A DNA stretch of 64,000 nt from Hermatobates lingyangjiaoensis (lineage: Eukaryota > Arthropoda > Insecta > Hemiptera > Hermatobatidae): NCBI GenBank assembly GCA_026182355.1, contig JAPFBL010000584.1, positions 1-64,000 on the forward strand, in the 5' to 3' direction. Numbering within the stretch: position 1 is the stretch's first letter; the number at the start of each line of letters is the position of its first letter. Both the position numbers and the translations under genes were made by a program. Shown in pieces: positions 11,701 through 25,200 of the stretch. The notes beneath the pieces were generated by a model. That model saw only the letters and a program-made list of their open reading frames with translations, was not told where the DNA came from and did no database searches.

Positions 11701-14700
11701 GTAAAAATGTTTGTGTTTTTATTAAATCTTCAGGGGGTGCGTCAAATGATTAAATATTTTTAAGGGAGGCGTAGTAACATCAAGTTTGGAAACCACTGAT
11801 ATAGGGTGAGGTGAAGTTTCAGTTAGAACTTTTAAATATTATTAGAAGATAAATAGTCTTTCATACTGACAGACTTCAGATTCCATTGTATCAAAAATTC
11901 AGCTATATCAATATGCCTGAGTTTGATATCTTCCAGTTTACACATTTCATGTTGTAGAGAGACCACTTCATCATTTTTACATTGTAATTCTTCGGAAAAT
12001 TCTTTACTTTCACACACTTACTACTTCCTTTTATATAAATTATTTTTTTCGACATTTCGAAACGAGAGTTTTCTGAGGTCAATTCACCTAATATGGGATG
12101 AAAACAGCTCATGTTTTGATTGTGTAAATCAAAAGCTAATTGTATAAAAAAAGATTCCTTGCACCTTTAAAGAATGACATTTGAAGAGTCCAAACACCAC
12201 GTGTACAGGATATCGTTTGACCAGAGATTTTAAAATCAACCTCCACTCAAATTCTTTTAAAATAAAAATGAAAATCTTTTGAAATATTCGAATAAAAACT
12301 AAGAAATTTTTATTCAAAAAAAAAAACGAATATTACTTTTTTAAAGGTTACATTTTCAACATGTGAGGGCCATAGTTCCAACAAAAAATTTTTTGTGGAA
12401 AAGTCGAGTATATTCGTTGAGCACTTTTAAAATGTTGAAATTCCTTAATGTCGAACTTCCTAGAGAATTGAATCAGTTTTTTCAAAATTTCCTTAATACT
12501 GTAAACAAAATTTCACTCTTAATTATCTCACAGTATTTAGTAGAATAGTGTTAATATTGTATAAGACAATTCTATAACGTTAAACTACTTTAATGGTTAT
12601 ACTGGAATGCCTAGAGAATCAAATTAAGTAGGTAAGTACCCAAATGTTCAATTAGTGAAGGTTGCTTATTCTACATGACTCTTTACATTAGTGAAGTAAT
12701 TGGTGTTCAATTAGTAAAAGTTGGTTATTCTACAAGACTCTTTACATTGGCTTTAACGTGAGAGCTATGGTAAGCTCCATGAACTAAGACGTTAAATCAT
12801 TACTGCGTAGGAGTCGTTCATGAAGGTAGTGGGAGGTGCATTACTGTATGATAGCTGAGAGAGGCGGAGCGTGCTCGGCTGAGGAGTACCGCTCCAGGTG
12901 GACCAGCTGATCAAGGACTGAGAAGGCGTTGTTTGGCTCAGCAGGGTGACGCAGCGACAGACAGAGCACTCGGTCAGTGACAGACCCAGTGACCATGGAG
13001 ACAATGCAGACAGCCATCAGCTCGCTGAACGTTAGAAGCATCAGCCACACTGACCTGAAAGACAATGGACATACCAAAGTGAATCATGGGGAGTGACTTA
13101 GTTATCATGCAGAGCACGCGGTCAGTGACGATAGAGTGACCATGAAGACACTACAGACGGCCATCAGCACACTGAACGTTAGCAGCATCAGCCACACTGA
13201 CCTGAAAGACAATGGACCATACCAAAGTGAATCATGGGGACGCACAGCGCGTCCTCACATCCTCACAGTAATATTCAACAGTAACTCACAACTGCAATGC
13301 CAATTCTATTAATGGAACACGGACTTAGACTAAGATCAATTGCTAAGTTCGAAATATAAAAAAAAGAGAAACATTGTAAATGTTGCGAGTTTTAACATTA
13401 TTTATTCTCATATAACAGATAAAAATGTATATTTTATTAGAGTTTATGTTTATAGCCATTAGAGATTTTCTTTTAGTTTTCGGTGAACTTTGAAACTGTT
13501 TCAACAGGATTGAAAGTCATAATTAAAGTTTTTATTCTAAATGAACACATTTTGAATAACCGTATAAATTATTTATTCTTTAAACTTATATAATTATCAA
13601 TTTTACTTAATAATTTTAAACAAAACTAAATACCTTTAAAAATTAAGAAGAAATAGTAGTGAAGGATTGTTTGAAAGTGGGTCAAAGAGATTTTTTACTG
13701 GTAACGTTATTATTGAATAAGAAAGAGAAATGGGTAAGGAGCTGACAGGACGAGGCAGGTGGAGGCGGTGGCGCGGTCGCAGCAGTCGTCAGAGTAGAGG
13801 ACGGGGTCAGGCCGGTGGCCGCAGTAGCCGCAGAGGAGTCCGAGGCCCAGGCAGCAGAGCACGGTCAGCAGCACCCGCTCACACCTAGCCCCACGTAGTA
13901 CCTGCAACGCCAACGCGTCTTCATACAGCTCAAAACATCAACCTACTAGCACAACCTATGGCAGGCAAAGCTCCACCGATATTTATTACAAAGCTAAACA
14001 ATCAATTAGATGCTTTCCTTTCAAAGAAATCAACTTTGCAAGCTCTGTACTACCACATTTCATGCACATGTTATATGTTTAAAATCATCAATCAATGAGT
14101 ACACAACAACCAAACATTTGAGCCTCGAAAATGAGCCAGACTTGCTAGGGACAGTCATCAAGTATGCAGATCAATGAAATTGTAGAGTAAAAAAGTTAAT
14201 CAATAATCTCCGCGTATAGAAGTTTAATACATAAACAACACGTTTCGAACAGTTAGTGTTCTTCTTCTTCAAACTAAAAAGGTACAATGAAATCACGAGA
14301 GTTATCTATAATATAAAATAAATGGTACAAAATAAAATAATGAAACAGAGATGTAAACATTTTTTTATGTCATTGTATCTTTTTTAGTTTTACGCCTGAA
14401 GAAGAAAACTACGTATTCGAAAATAAACTTTATTTTCTTAATAAAGTTCTATATGTGAAGACATTTCATTAACATTTTTACCCTACAATGAGTAAAAATA
14501 ACTGGTTGTATCATCTTAGATTAGATCAGAGGTTCCCAAAGTGGGTTCCGCGGAACCCAGGGGTTCCTTAACAAACTGTCTGGGGTTCCGTGAAAAACAT
14601 TTAGTAAAAACATTTTTCTACAAAAAAATTTTTTTGTGGGTATGAATTTATTCTATATTTCTTGTGAATCATGAAACCGAATAAGGTTTATATCTACATA

Positions 14701-17700
14701 TACCCATAAGTAGAAGTGGTCAAAATTTTTATTCATATTTAGGATTTGAGTAACATTTTGAAAGCATGTCTACTTTGTATAACTAAAAAACTTGTATGAA
14801 CTATATATGCAAGGCATATTTCTGCAACGTTTACAACTTTTTCAAGATATTCAACGATGATTTTTTTGTAGATTGTTTAATCAATGGTTTGATTAGTATT
14901 GTTCAGATCTCATACAGATAAACATCATTGCTGGAATATTGTCTATTTTTTCGAAATGTGGCCATAAAATTGTTTTTTTTTTTACTAGTGTTTCGCCCAT
15001 ATTTAATTTTATATTAACTGCTTGTAAGCTTTCAAGTAGCTCTGTAAATTTTCGTTATGATCTATCACATATTCTTTTTCGGTATCACCATATCTAAAAA
15101 TTAACATTTCATCATACATCCCTAGTCAGTTTTTGGAACTATCTGATTCCCGAATTTCCTGCTTTTCCAAAAGTAGCACTTCACATATTACTGCCATTAC
15201 CCACTACCTACTTACCTACTAACTCGATTTTCCCTTTAAACTGCCATAGAAACCAAATACCGAAATAGAGTTAATGCTGGAGCTGAGTTCAGAATCAAAC
15301 TCTCAACTATAAAGGCAATAATGATTACAAAATAAACTCGTATGTTAAAATTACTAGTAATTCTGTTTTATGCGTTATGCACTTGTGGAAAATACGAAAA
15401 TTAAAATCTTTTAGTTATGAATTTGTATTCGAAAAATACACATTACAGTAATATTACTATTTTAATTGTTTTTAAACATACATACTATTTAAAAAGGCTC
15501 ATGAAAAATATTTATATTATGATTGTATGAAATCATTAGAATCTGGGATCCCGGAAAGGTTACTGGAACCAAAAAGGGTTCCGCGTCGAAAAAAGTTTGA
15601 AAAACTCTGGATTAGATGAATGGAATAAGGAGTAGAGAGAGAGATGTGAGAGGCACACTGACCGGTAGTGGGCATACTGCTTGAGGAAGTCCTCGGCCTG
15701 CTTGACTGGCTTATTGGAGTTCTTGTTCACTACATCCTGAATACTCTCCAATATGCCGATGAGATTTTTAGCCTTGTCGTTCAGCAATCGGCCTAAAAAC
15801 AAAAAACAAATTGTATATCCTCTGATGCACCGGTTAATAAAAAAGCAAAAAAATCATATTAAATCAATTATTAAAAAACATTTTTGTTCTAAACACATAA
15901 ACATTCTTTCAAATGATATGTTATATATATATCAGACTGACCGAGTCCTGATAAACTTTAGTTTTGTATACACGTTTCAGAGTAAACTATAGGTGCACAG
16001 TAAATAGAAAAACACACTGTAAAGTTACTAATTATCAGTTTAACTGTCACCAGTAGAGAAGAGATAGGGACACCAAGCGCACAGTGAGGCAAAATCCCAA
16101 AGTGCTGGGCAAAATATAAAAACGTTATCCGAATTAAATGAAGCTTTGTACACCAAGGTTTTTTGGCATGCTGATTACGATTCCGATATCAAAATTTCAA
16201 AAAAACAAAATGGCGGATCCAGTAGGGCGGATTAAGATTTAAAAATAATTTGAAAACACGTTTACTGTTTTAAAAAATTTTGTAAACAGGGTTTAAATGT
16301 TTGCTACTATAAATTACAATGTCAAAATTTCAATAAACGTAATGTCGGATCCAATATAGCGGTTTAAAAATTAAAAAAAAGTCAAAAACATTTTAATTTT
16401 TATATAAATTTATGGATAAAAATCTGGTGTAACACATTTTTAAAGAACGAACAATAAAATAAAAAAGAAATAAATAAATAAAATAATAAATAAAACAAAA
16501 TTTCTTTGCATTTCAAAGCAACTCTTTGAAATAAAAAATTACTAAATGATTTTGTTTAAATATTAATAATCAATTAAGTAAATTCAACATATTTTGTTCA
16601 GTAATTATAATATACGTAACTATTGTACTCTCTATACGATTCTTGTCCATTTTAAATTATGTTAATTGCTGAGAACCGAAAAATTGTACACGTGTTTAAA
16701 ATAACGACTGACTTGAGATCGTTATGTGGTGCAACAGCTGTACTCTCAACGGTTATGTTTCTAATGCTGTAGAGGGTTACTGTGATACTTTTGAATTCAT
16801 GTAGCTGTAAAACAAAGACATTCTGGGAACCTAACTACCCAACTGCTTACTTAAAATCATCTATAAGAAAACTTGTTTTTTCGACTTTTGACCACCTTTT
16901 TGGGATTTTGCCCCACTGTGCGTCGTTTCGCAAGTGCGCTTGGTGCCCTATATCTTCTCTACTGATGGAGGTTAAAAAGAAAATTAGAGACTGAAGTGTG
17001 TTTTTCTATTTACTACATACCTATAGTTTACTCTGAAACGTTTGTTCTTCTTTGTCGATCGTTTTGTTAATCACTGATATCCAATTTAATTCAACACTTT
17101 TTTAATGCTGGTATTTATATTTTGCCAACTGTAATGAAAACATAAACATTTTTACAACAGTAGAACAGAACGAGACTAATAAGGATGACTAATGCAAGTC
17201 ATCTTTTAATATAAGAGTGGTAATTAAAACACTGACTCAATAATTTCCAATCAAATGATTAAGCAGGAATCATTAGTAATAAAAGATGTAATCCATCTTT
17301 AAACATTAAAAGGATAAGTCGTCCATGTGTACGGTAGATTAACGTTCTTATGTTATATTCTGAATTTATTTTCGTTTCATTTAAGAGAGTTTATAAAAAC
17401 AACTATTTAAATTGAACACCAAATGACGAAGAATCTATTTTCCTACATTTCATAAATAATTATTTAATTTAAAATCTACTACTTTTGAATTTAGAATAAC
17501 AATATAATAAGTAAACCAATTGAAATTAATTCTATGATAATTCTAATATCCTAAAAAATATCTATGATAATATATTATTATTGTAATTTTGAAAACAAAC
17601 TAGGCAGTCGTACATTACTCATTTTGAAAGTAGAAATTTTAATCAAATTAAGGAAAACGAATCCGACAAGTGACTTCAGATGAAATTAATAGTTGTCGTT

Positions 17701-19180
17701 TTAAGTGATACACTAACTTCTACAATAATGGAAATGAATTTTTGTCATGATATGGTACGGTAAACATAAAATTTAAAGCCTTATTCAAAATATTTTGAAA
17801 AATGAAACAAAAAGTAGTTGGCTTGATGTAAAGAACGAAACGTACCTTTATGCGATTTGACCAAAAATAATACGGTTCGTTTTCACACCAAGGTATCTAT
17901 GGCGTAGAAAAGTTTACTTGCAGTAAACTAAAAATAAATTGACGATGACATGCGGAACTGTCGTGACTGAGGAGGGGGAACAAAGTTTTGATCCACCCCG
18001 CCCCCCCCCCCCGCCAAGCAGACCTCATTGTCAAAATATCAATCGATTCAGGGAACTTTAAAAATGGTGGATCTATTAGTATTTTGAAATAGATTTTTAT
18101 CACTATCAATACACTTTATTTTGATGTAAAATGCATAAACAAATAAAAATCTCCACACAAATGAAGTTTTATTCAACAACAACAATGCGTTTCGAACACT
18201 TTGTGTTCATCATCAGGAAGACACCAGGGATGTGGTGCTGAAGGGTTGGTCCAGTGAAAACAACTCTCGACCAACCCTTCAGCACCACATCCTTGGTGTC
18301 TTCCTGATGATGAACACAAAGTGTTCGAAACGCATTGTTGTTGTTGTTGAATAAAACTTCATTTGTGTGGAGACTTTTGTTTTTTTATCCATTTTACCTC
18401 AGAAAGAGTACATACCACACAATTACGGATTACACAACTAATGATTCAATATACTTTACTTAAAGTAAAGTAAAAAGTTTGCAAATACAGGTTTTTTTTT
18501 ACAGGATGCAAAACATCATTACTCAAACAAACCACAGAATAGCGTATTCTGGTGTAAAACAAGTTATAGAATTCAAAGGGTCACATGGAATCAAACACAT
18601 ATACTGTGTTTAGTAGGAAGGGGAAGTGAAACAAAAATCATGTTAAATAAATTAACGAAAGTAAACAATTTTAGTCAGCTACTAACAACAGGCATATGTC
18701 ATAATAGAGAATATTAAAGGTAAAAAAGTTTTTTTTTTACAATATACGTATATATATATTGTATATAATGCAATAAGTCAACGTCCAAACCGCAGTAAGA
18801 AATTAGAAAAACACTAAGATCTTTCAAGCGTAACGAGTGGTCTTCGTCAGAGTCTACAGCGCCTCAGAATTTGACTTTGACTCAGTTGATTCTGGCGAAG
18901 ACCGCTCGTCACAGTTGAAAGATCTTAGTCTTTTTTTCCGATTTCTCACAGTGGTTTGGATGTTGATTTTTGTTTCACGTGTTTATTCTGACATCTTGTA
19001 GAATACAATAAACGTATAAAAAAGGTAATTTATTAAATCGTTCAATGGCAACACTGACGGAGCAAACCTAGTCCTCGGTCTAAATCTTTTGACGTAATTA
19101 GTCCTGATATGACATCTCATCCAATTATTTTCTCAAATAACAAAAGCAATTGTTGTACCTTATGACATATTATAACACAG

Positions 19181-19230
<50 letters not shown>

Positions 19231-22200
19231 GACTCAGAAGGATTTCTTAAATGTTGTACTCTTTGAAAAATGGACTCAAGAATTTATTATTCAATGCCAT
19301 CAAAGTTTAATAAAATTATAAGTCATGAAAAACGGAATCAGAGTGGCTATGGGAACGATATAAGAATGGAAAGAGTTGATATCGGCTACTGGCTTGCGGG
19401 GTAAACATGATAAGCACTGGTCGATGCCACATACTCCTTATTGATCCCTATTGAGTAAGGGCAAATTTAGAACACACGATAAAAATCGACCACGCATACC
19501 AAATTTGAGTGAATATTAGCAAGAGTTGAAGTGCATTCCAGCTAAAGCCTATCGTAGTGAACACTGAAAGCAAACACTGCCATCAAAATAATGAAATTAC
19601 CAATATTTCTATTTACGATTGCCTTATCAATCATTCTTTATTCAATTTTCTGAATGAAGATAGGCATATATTGAATCTGGATATTAACAGTTTTACATAT
19701 ATCAAAAAACTTACAGCTCATCTACTGACGTAACTACATGACGGGTTACTCTGCTAATATATATCTTGTTACCACAGTAGTTGTAACACAGACACTCACC
19801 CTTAGTTAATACCTGAAGAAGAACAATACGTGTTCGATACGCGTTGTTTATAGATTAAATTTCTATATGTGAAGACTATTCATTAGCTTTTTACCCTACA
19901 ATATCGACAATAAGTTGAACTTAATGGCATTAGATACTAATTCAGTTATATACATGCATATTATTATTACCACTGAGGTTTACTGATTTATTATTATTAC
20001 CACTACCAAATATTATAATTATTATTATTTATTTATTCATTATTATTACCACTGATTTATATTACTAATACGGCAAACCGTCATACCTCGTACGATGATC
20101 TTGGAGTTGTCCATCTTCAATCGTTACAAACCTACTCAGTACTACCTAACAGTAGGTTAGTTGCGATTGAAGATGGACAAGGTCCAAAAGCGCTCCAACG
20201 ACTCCAACATCATCGTACGAGGTATGACGGTTTGCCGTATTAATAATATAAATTCAGTTATAGCAGAGTAGAGCAAAGCAGATGATATTTTTGATTAGGG
20301 CATTTGATACAAAAAGGTAAAACAAACCGGCTTTTTTAATTTCTCTAGATATTTCAGGTATCCTGTGGTCGACAGAGTTCTGTATTTTGTACTTGATCCT
20401 GTCGAACTGGTCCTTGCCTTTGAGTACTTCATCAGTAATGTTGTCGGCCAGAAGAGCAGAAACATTTTGCAAACTGGTCGTCACATCTGGGAGCTAAAAC
20501 AGTGGGAATGAGTGAGAGCTTGTGTGGCCAGCTTGAAAGAGTGTATACAAGAAGAGAAAAGGTGGACGAATTACCTCGGGTAAATACCTGTCAAGGAGCT
20601 AGCATGAAACAGAAAGAAAACTATCAGATATGCAATAGTTATGAGCTCCACAAGCTACTAGTAAACACATGCAACACTATTCAAGTAGACTGACACTCTT
20701 CTCTTAGTTATTTATAAAGATTTACTTCATTCAATTCACTATCATTAGTTATTCTTTTTAGCTACAAGTTATAACAGCGTAAAAACTATAAACTTATGAT
20801 ACAGGATGCCGGCATTACTTGTTTATTGCTTACGGAATGAATGTGACGTTGTTACCTGGGTAAAGTTGGCTTCTAAGGAGAGCGCAGTGATGTTGTACTT
20901 GCTGAGGAAGTCGAGGCAGGCTCTCTCATGCTTACAGGTGTCCAGCGGGATAGAAGAACTTCACGAATTTCTCTCAACGCTAATTAAACAAAAGACCCAT
21001 CTCTGTTTACAATGACAAAATTATTATAAAATCATACTACTCTCTTAACACTTTTCATCATTCTTCATTCCTCTTCGGAACTAGTCCATTGTCAAGACCG
21101 AAGTTATTCTATCTCATTGTTTATAAGAAGACTATAATCAACCTTTCACTTGAGTCGATTGTTGGCATCCTATTTGATATTAGGATTAAAATCCTAATAT
21201 CAAAATTTTAATTAATTTTAATTTTTTAATTTTAATTAAAATTAAATTTAACAAAATAATTTTTTAATTATATTTTCTTTTAGTTACTAAGAGTATTTTC
21301 ACTAGTTACTAGCTGATTTACCCGGCTTTACCCGGGAAACAATTTAATTTCAACTCTAATAATAAATTACATATAACGAAAACAATTTAAATTTTCTATA
21401 GTTCCGTTACACTTAACTTTTTTGAGATAAACGAAATTAATACAGAATTAAAATTATAGATTACGCAAAAAAGATATAATCTAACACTGATTATAAATTG
21501 TACATAATATCTAATACAATTGGTAGTTGATAGATTAGATTAAACAAATAATAAAAAGAATATTTCTTGCCAAACAATACATCAAGAAATGTTGAAAGAG
21601 TCTAAGCTCATTAAATGTGATATGTCTTATCTGTTAAATCTAATGATACGAATTTTAAACCCCCAAATCGTTTCAATTAGGAGCCAGCTAGTTGAAACTC
21701 TAAACCATATCACATTACATTTCATTCAATAATTTCAATTTGAAGACTTCACACAGTTTTAAATGTTTAATTAAAATTATATCAGTTAACAAAATTGTCT
21801 CTTAAAAGTTTGAATAACAATATTTTAATGAAATATTATTTGCTTATGAAGAAGCATTGTATTGAAAAGTGCCAATTGAGTTCTAAATGTCAAATTCTAA
21901 ATATATTTTTCATTATGTAATGTTAAGAGTTATTATGTTAAGAACTGTATTTATACACACAAATACATACAGTGATTAAGTTTTATATATGTGCATTTTG
22001 ATTTGAATATTTCTTCATCCATTTTTTATGCTGTATATATTCTCTTATAAGTTTTACTGATTTAGACATTCATAAACGTCTTCTAGTTAGATATCATCGA
22101 TATATATAATAACATATCATTTTGCCTATATGGAGTAGGGCCGAATACTAATTACTAATAATTAAATATTTTAAACAAACGAATTAATCAATCAGGAATA

Positions 22201-25200
22201 AAAAAAGAAGTCTTACAATTCTTTACTTACAAACAAAATACTTTCACTATTCTTTTAACATTAGAATTAATGGTTCAAATACTATCATTATTATTCGTAA
22301 TACTATCATGCATACTTAAAGTTAATAAGTTATTATTTAACGCATAACTTTCTTTAATGCTTAAAGTAAGTTAAACCAATTAGATATGAAAATTTAATTG
22401 TAAACTATTGATAATAACTAAAGCTTTGTTAAAGTTAATAAGAAACCCATATAAAATTACAATAATTGTCTTTAATATCAATCTGAAAACAATAATAAAA
22501 TTTCTGGTACCTGGTTATTTCCAATTGAACAAAGCATGTGGAAATATTATCATAAAGAATAACCTTCCTGAGGCTGCCATTACCAATTAAAGTCAAAATG
22601 TAAACAAACAGGTTATACAGCAAACCTTATCTATTATAATATTTTGGATATTACCTGAACCACAACTCTGATTTTTAAAAAACTTTACATACTTTACCCG
22701 GGGATAACCTGATAATTTCCTAAATTTTCACGGCGATTGGATGTATGGTTTTTGAATATTACCATATTCAAGTTAGTGTCTTCCTAAAAGACAGAATGGT
22801 ATTTAGTTTTCCTTTGTCAATAGACGAGTTCTGATACCGGTCGAAATGTAAGAAAAACATACAAACCAAAACATTATATTTCTATTATAATAACTTAATT
22901 ATAACCTTATTAGTGCTATCAGTAATAGCATATCATAAAAATGGTCGTACAATTTATTTCCCAACGATCTATCTCCTTCGAAAAGTAGATGTTGATTCCT
23001 TTTCTAGTATAACATGAACAAGTCAGATGTAGTGAAAATTTAATAATATACATCAAGAACAGTAGTGTACAAAAGGAACACAATGGTCAGAGTGTTTACT
23101 ATGCGATCACTTCTGGAACTACTTTATCAATATAGAAGGGCAGTACAATTTCAAGTGTTATCATAGTGTTTAGTGTTATCATATCAAACTTTTTTCGACG
23201 CGGAACCCTTTTTAGTTCCAGTAACTTTTCCGAGAACCCCAGATTCTAATGATTTCATACAATCATAATATAAATATTTTCATATGCTTTTATAAATAGT
23301 ATATATGTTTAAAAACAATTAAAAAAGTAATATTACTGCAATGTGTATTTTACGAATAAAAATTCAAAACTTAAATATTTTAATTTTCATATTTTCTACA
23401 AGTGCATAACACATAAAACAAAAATACTAACAATTTAACCCAGAGTTTGTTTTGTAATCATTTTGGTTTCTACGGCAGTTTAAAGAGAAAATACAGTTTC
23501 ACATAAGTAGGTAGTGAGAAATGTGAGCAATGTGTGAAGTGCTACTTTTGCAATACTTTTGCAGGAAATTCGGGAATCAGATAGTTCCAAAAACTGACTA
23601 TCATAAATATGATGAAAAATTCATCATAAATATGTAGAATATAAACATTATTCGGTTTCATGATTCACAAGAAATATAGAATAAATGGATACCCACAAAA
23701 AAATATTTTGAATAAATGTTTTTACTAAATGTTTTTCAGGGAACCCCAGACAGTCCGTTAAGGAACCCCTGGGTTCCACGGAACCCACTTTGAGAACTTC
23801 TGATCTACGGGATGAGCTCTAGAACAACCTTTATACATATCTTCGTCTTATTCCAAATTAAACTCTTCCGTAAAGGAATCAGTTACTGAGACTCTGGTAG
23901 GATGTGTTGCCTGATTTTTTTCCCATTGTATTCATTTCTAATAATTTAGCAGATTCACGTGTTTTCTACATATTCCTTCATGTGCTGCTGACATCAGTAA
24001 CTGATGGACATTGCCTTACTTCCTGGCCGTTTGACGGCTAATGTGGTTTCTCATGTACCAGCCACATTTTCCACCACTTGGACAATAGTGAAGGCGAAAG
24101 CCGTGCAGGTAGCTTGTGAAAACGAGGGGGCGTTGAAACAACAATAATAACTAAAGGTACTATTATATATACCTTCTGAAAATATTCATTATTCCTCCCA
24201 TCTATTAGGTATAGTTTTATTAGAGTAATTGTTATTTAAAATCTTATTTTTCTACATTATTATTTTGTTCCTTACCTTTACCTCCATCCGTCTTTTTAAA
24301 AACAAAATGCACTTGGCTATACTGTTTGTTAACAGTCAACCGCCTCTTTGTAATAGTTGGAAACCACTACTTTTTCTTTTAACGATGTTAAAAATATAAA
24401 TATATCCAAGCAATAAAAAGACAACTAAATAAACACACACAATAGTTCCTCTCACAATAAAGCCACAAAAATAACTAATAAAATAACAATAACAAAATGA
24501 TACAAAAAACAAAAAATTGAATAAAATAAAATAATGATAAAAATAAATTAACAGTTAGAACGAGCTTTAAGGATGCAAGTATGCGTCTCTTCAGGGATCT
24601 CAAATTAACACGGGAATAACATCTCTATAAGGACCTGGTCAAAGAAACAATCATAAATCTGAGTCAATGGGAGTTTCCATGGATGTATATATATATATAA
24701 AATATATTGACACAAAGAACACGCAGAAATGAAACAGAAATGCACTACTATATTTCGATGTCCTCGTCATCAGGAAGATAGAAACGAGTCGCTCCGCAGG
24801 CAGGCAATGACTTGTCTGCTGCTATATATATATATATATATATATCAGTAGCAGTTTGCTTCTCAACGCAAGTACTTTGCACTTCTTCCCGAAGACGACG
24901 GATGTCGAAATATCGAAGTGAGTTTTTCTGTAGTGACTTTCTGTGTTCTTTCCTATGTGTTAAAGTTTTTATCATACACAGGGACCTTTCATTTAAAGTT
25001 GGGTTTTTGACTCTGACGAAGACCGCCTGTTACAGTTGAAAGATCTTAGTCTTGTTTTGTCCCATTTGATATTGTGGTTTGATCATATATAGATATATTT
25101 TGTTATACTAACCACTTTCCAAAATAATAGCGTGTTCTCTGAGTGGTTTGGTGAGGGAGTCTATGTTGTTCAAGTCAGTCTTGATTCTCTTCAAGCCAGT

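Noticed and set aside
18001..18012. C runs here, at 26991-27003 and at 40261-40274 as functional sites
   Set aside because: No context supports a function. They are simple homopolymers.
24812..25039. ORFs reading through (TA)n as alternating Ile-Tyr
   Set aside because: Translation of microsatellite between palindromic arms.
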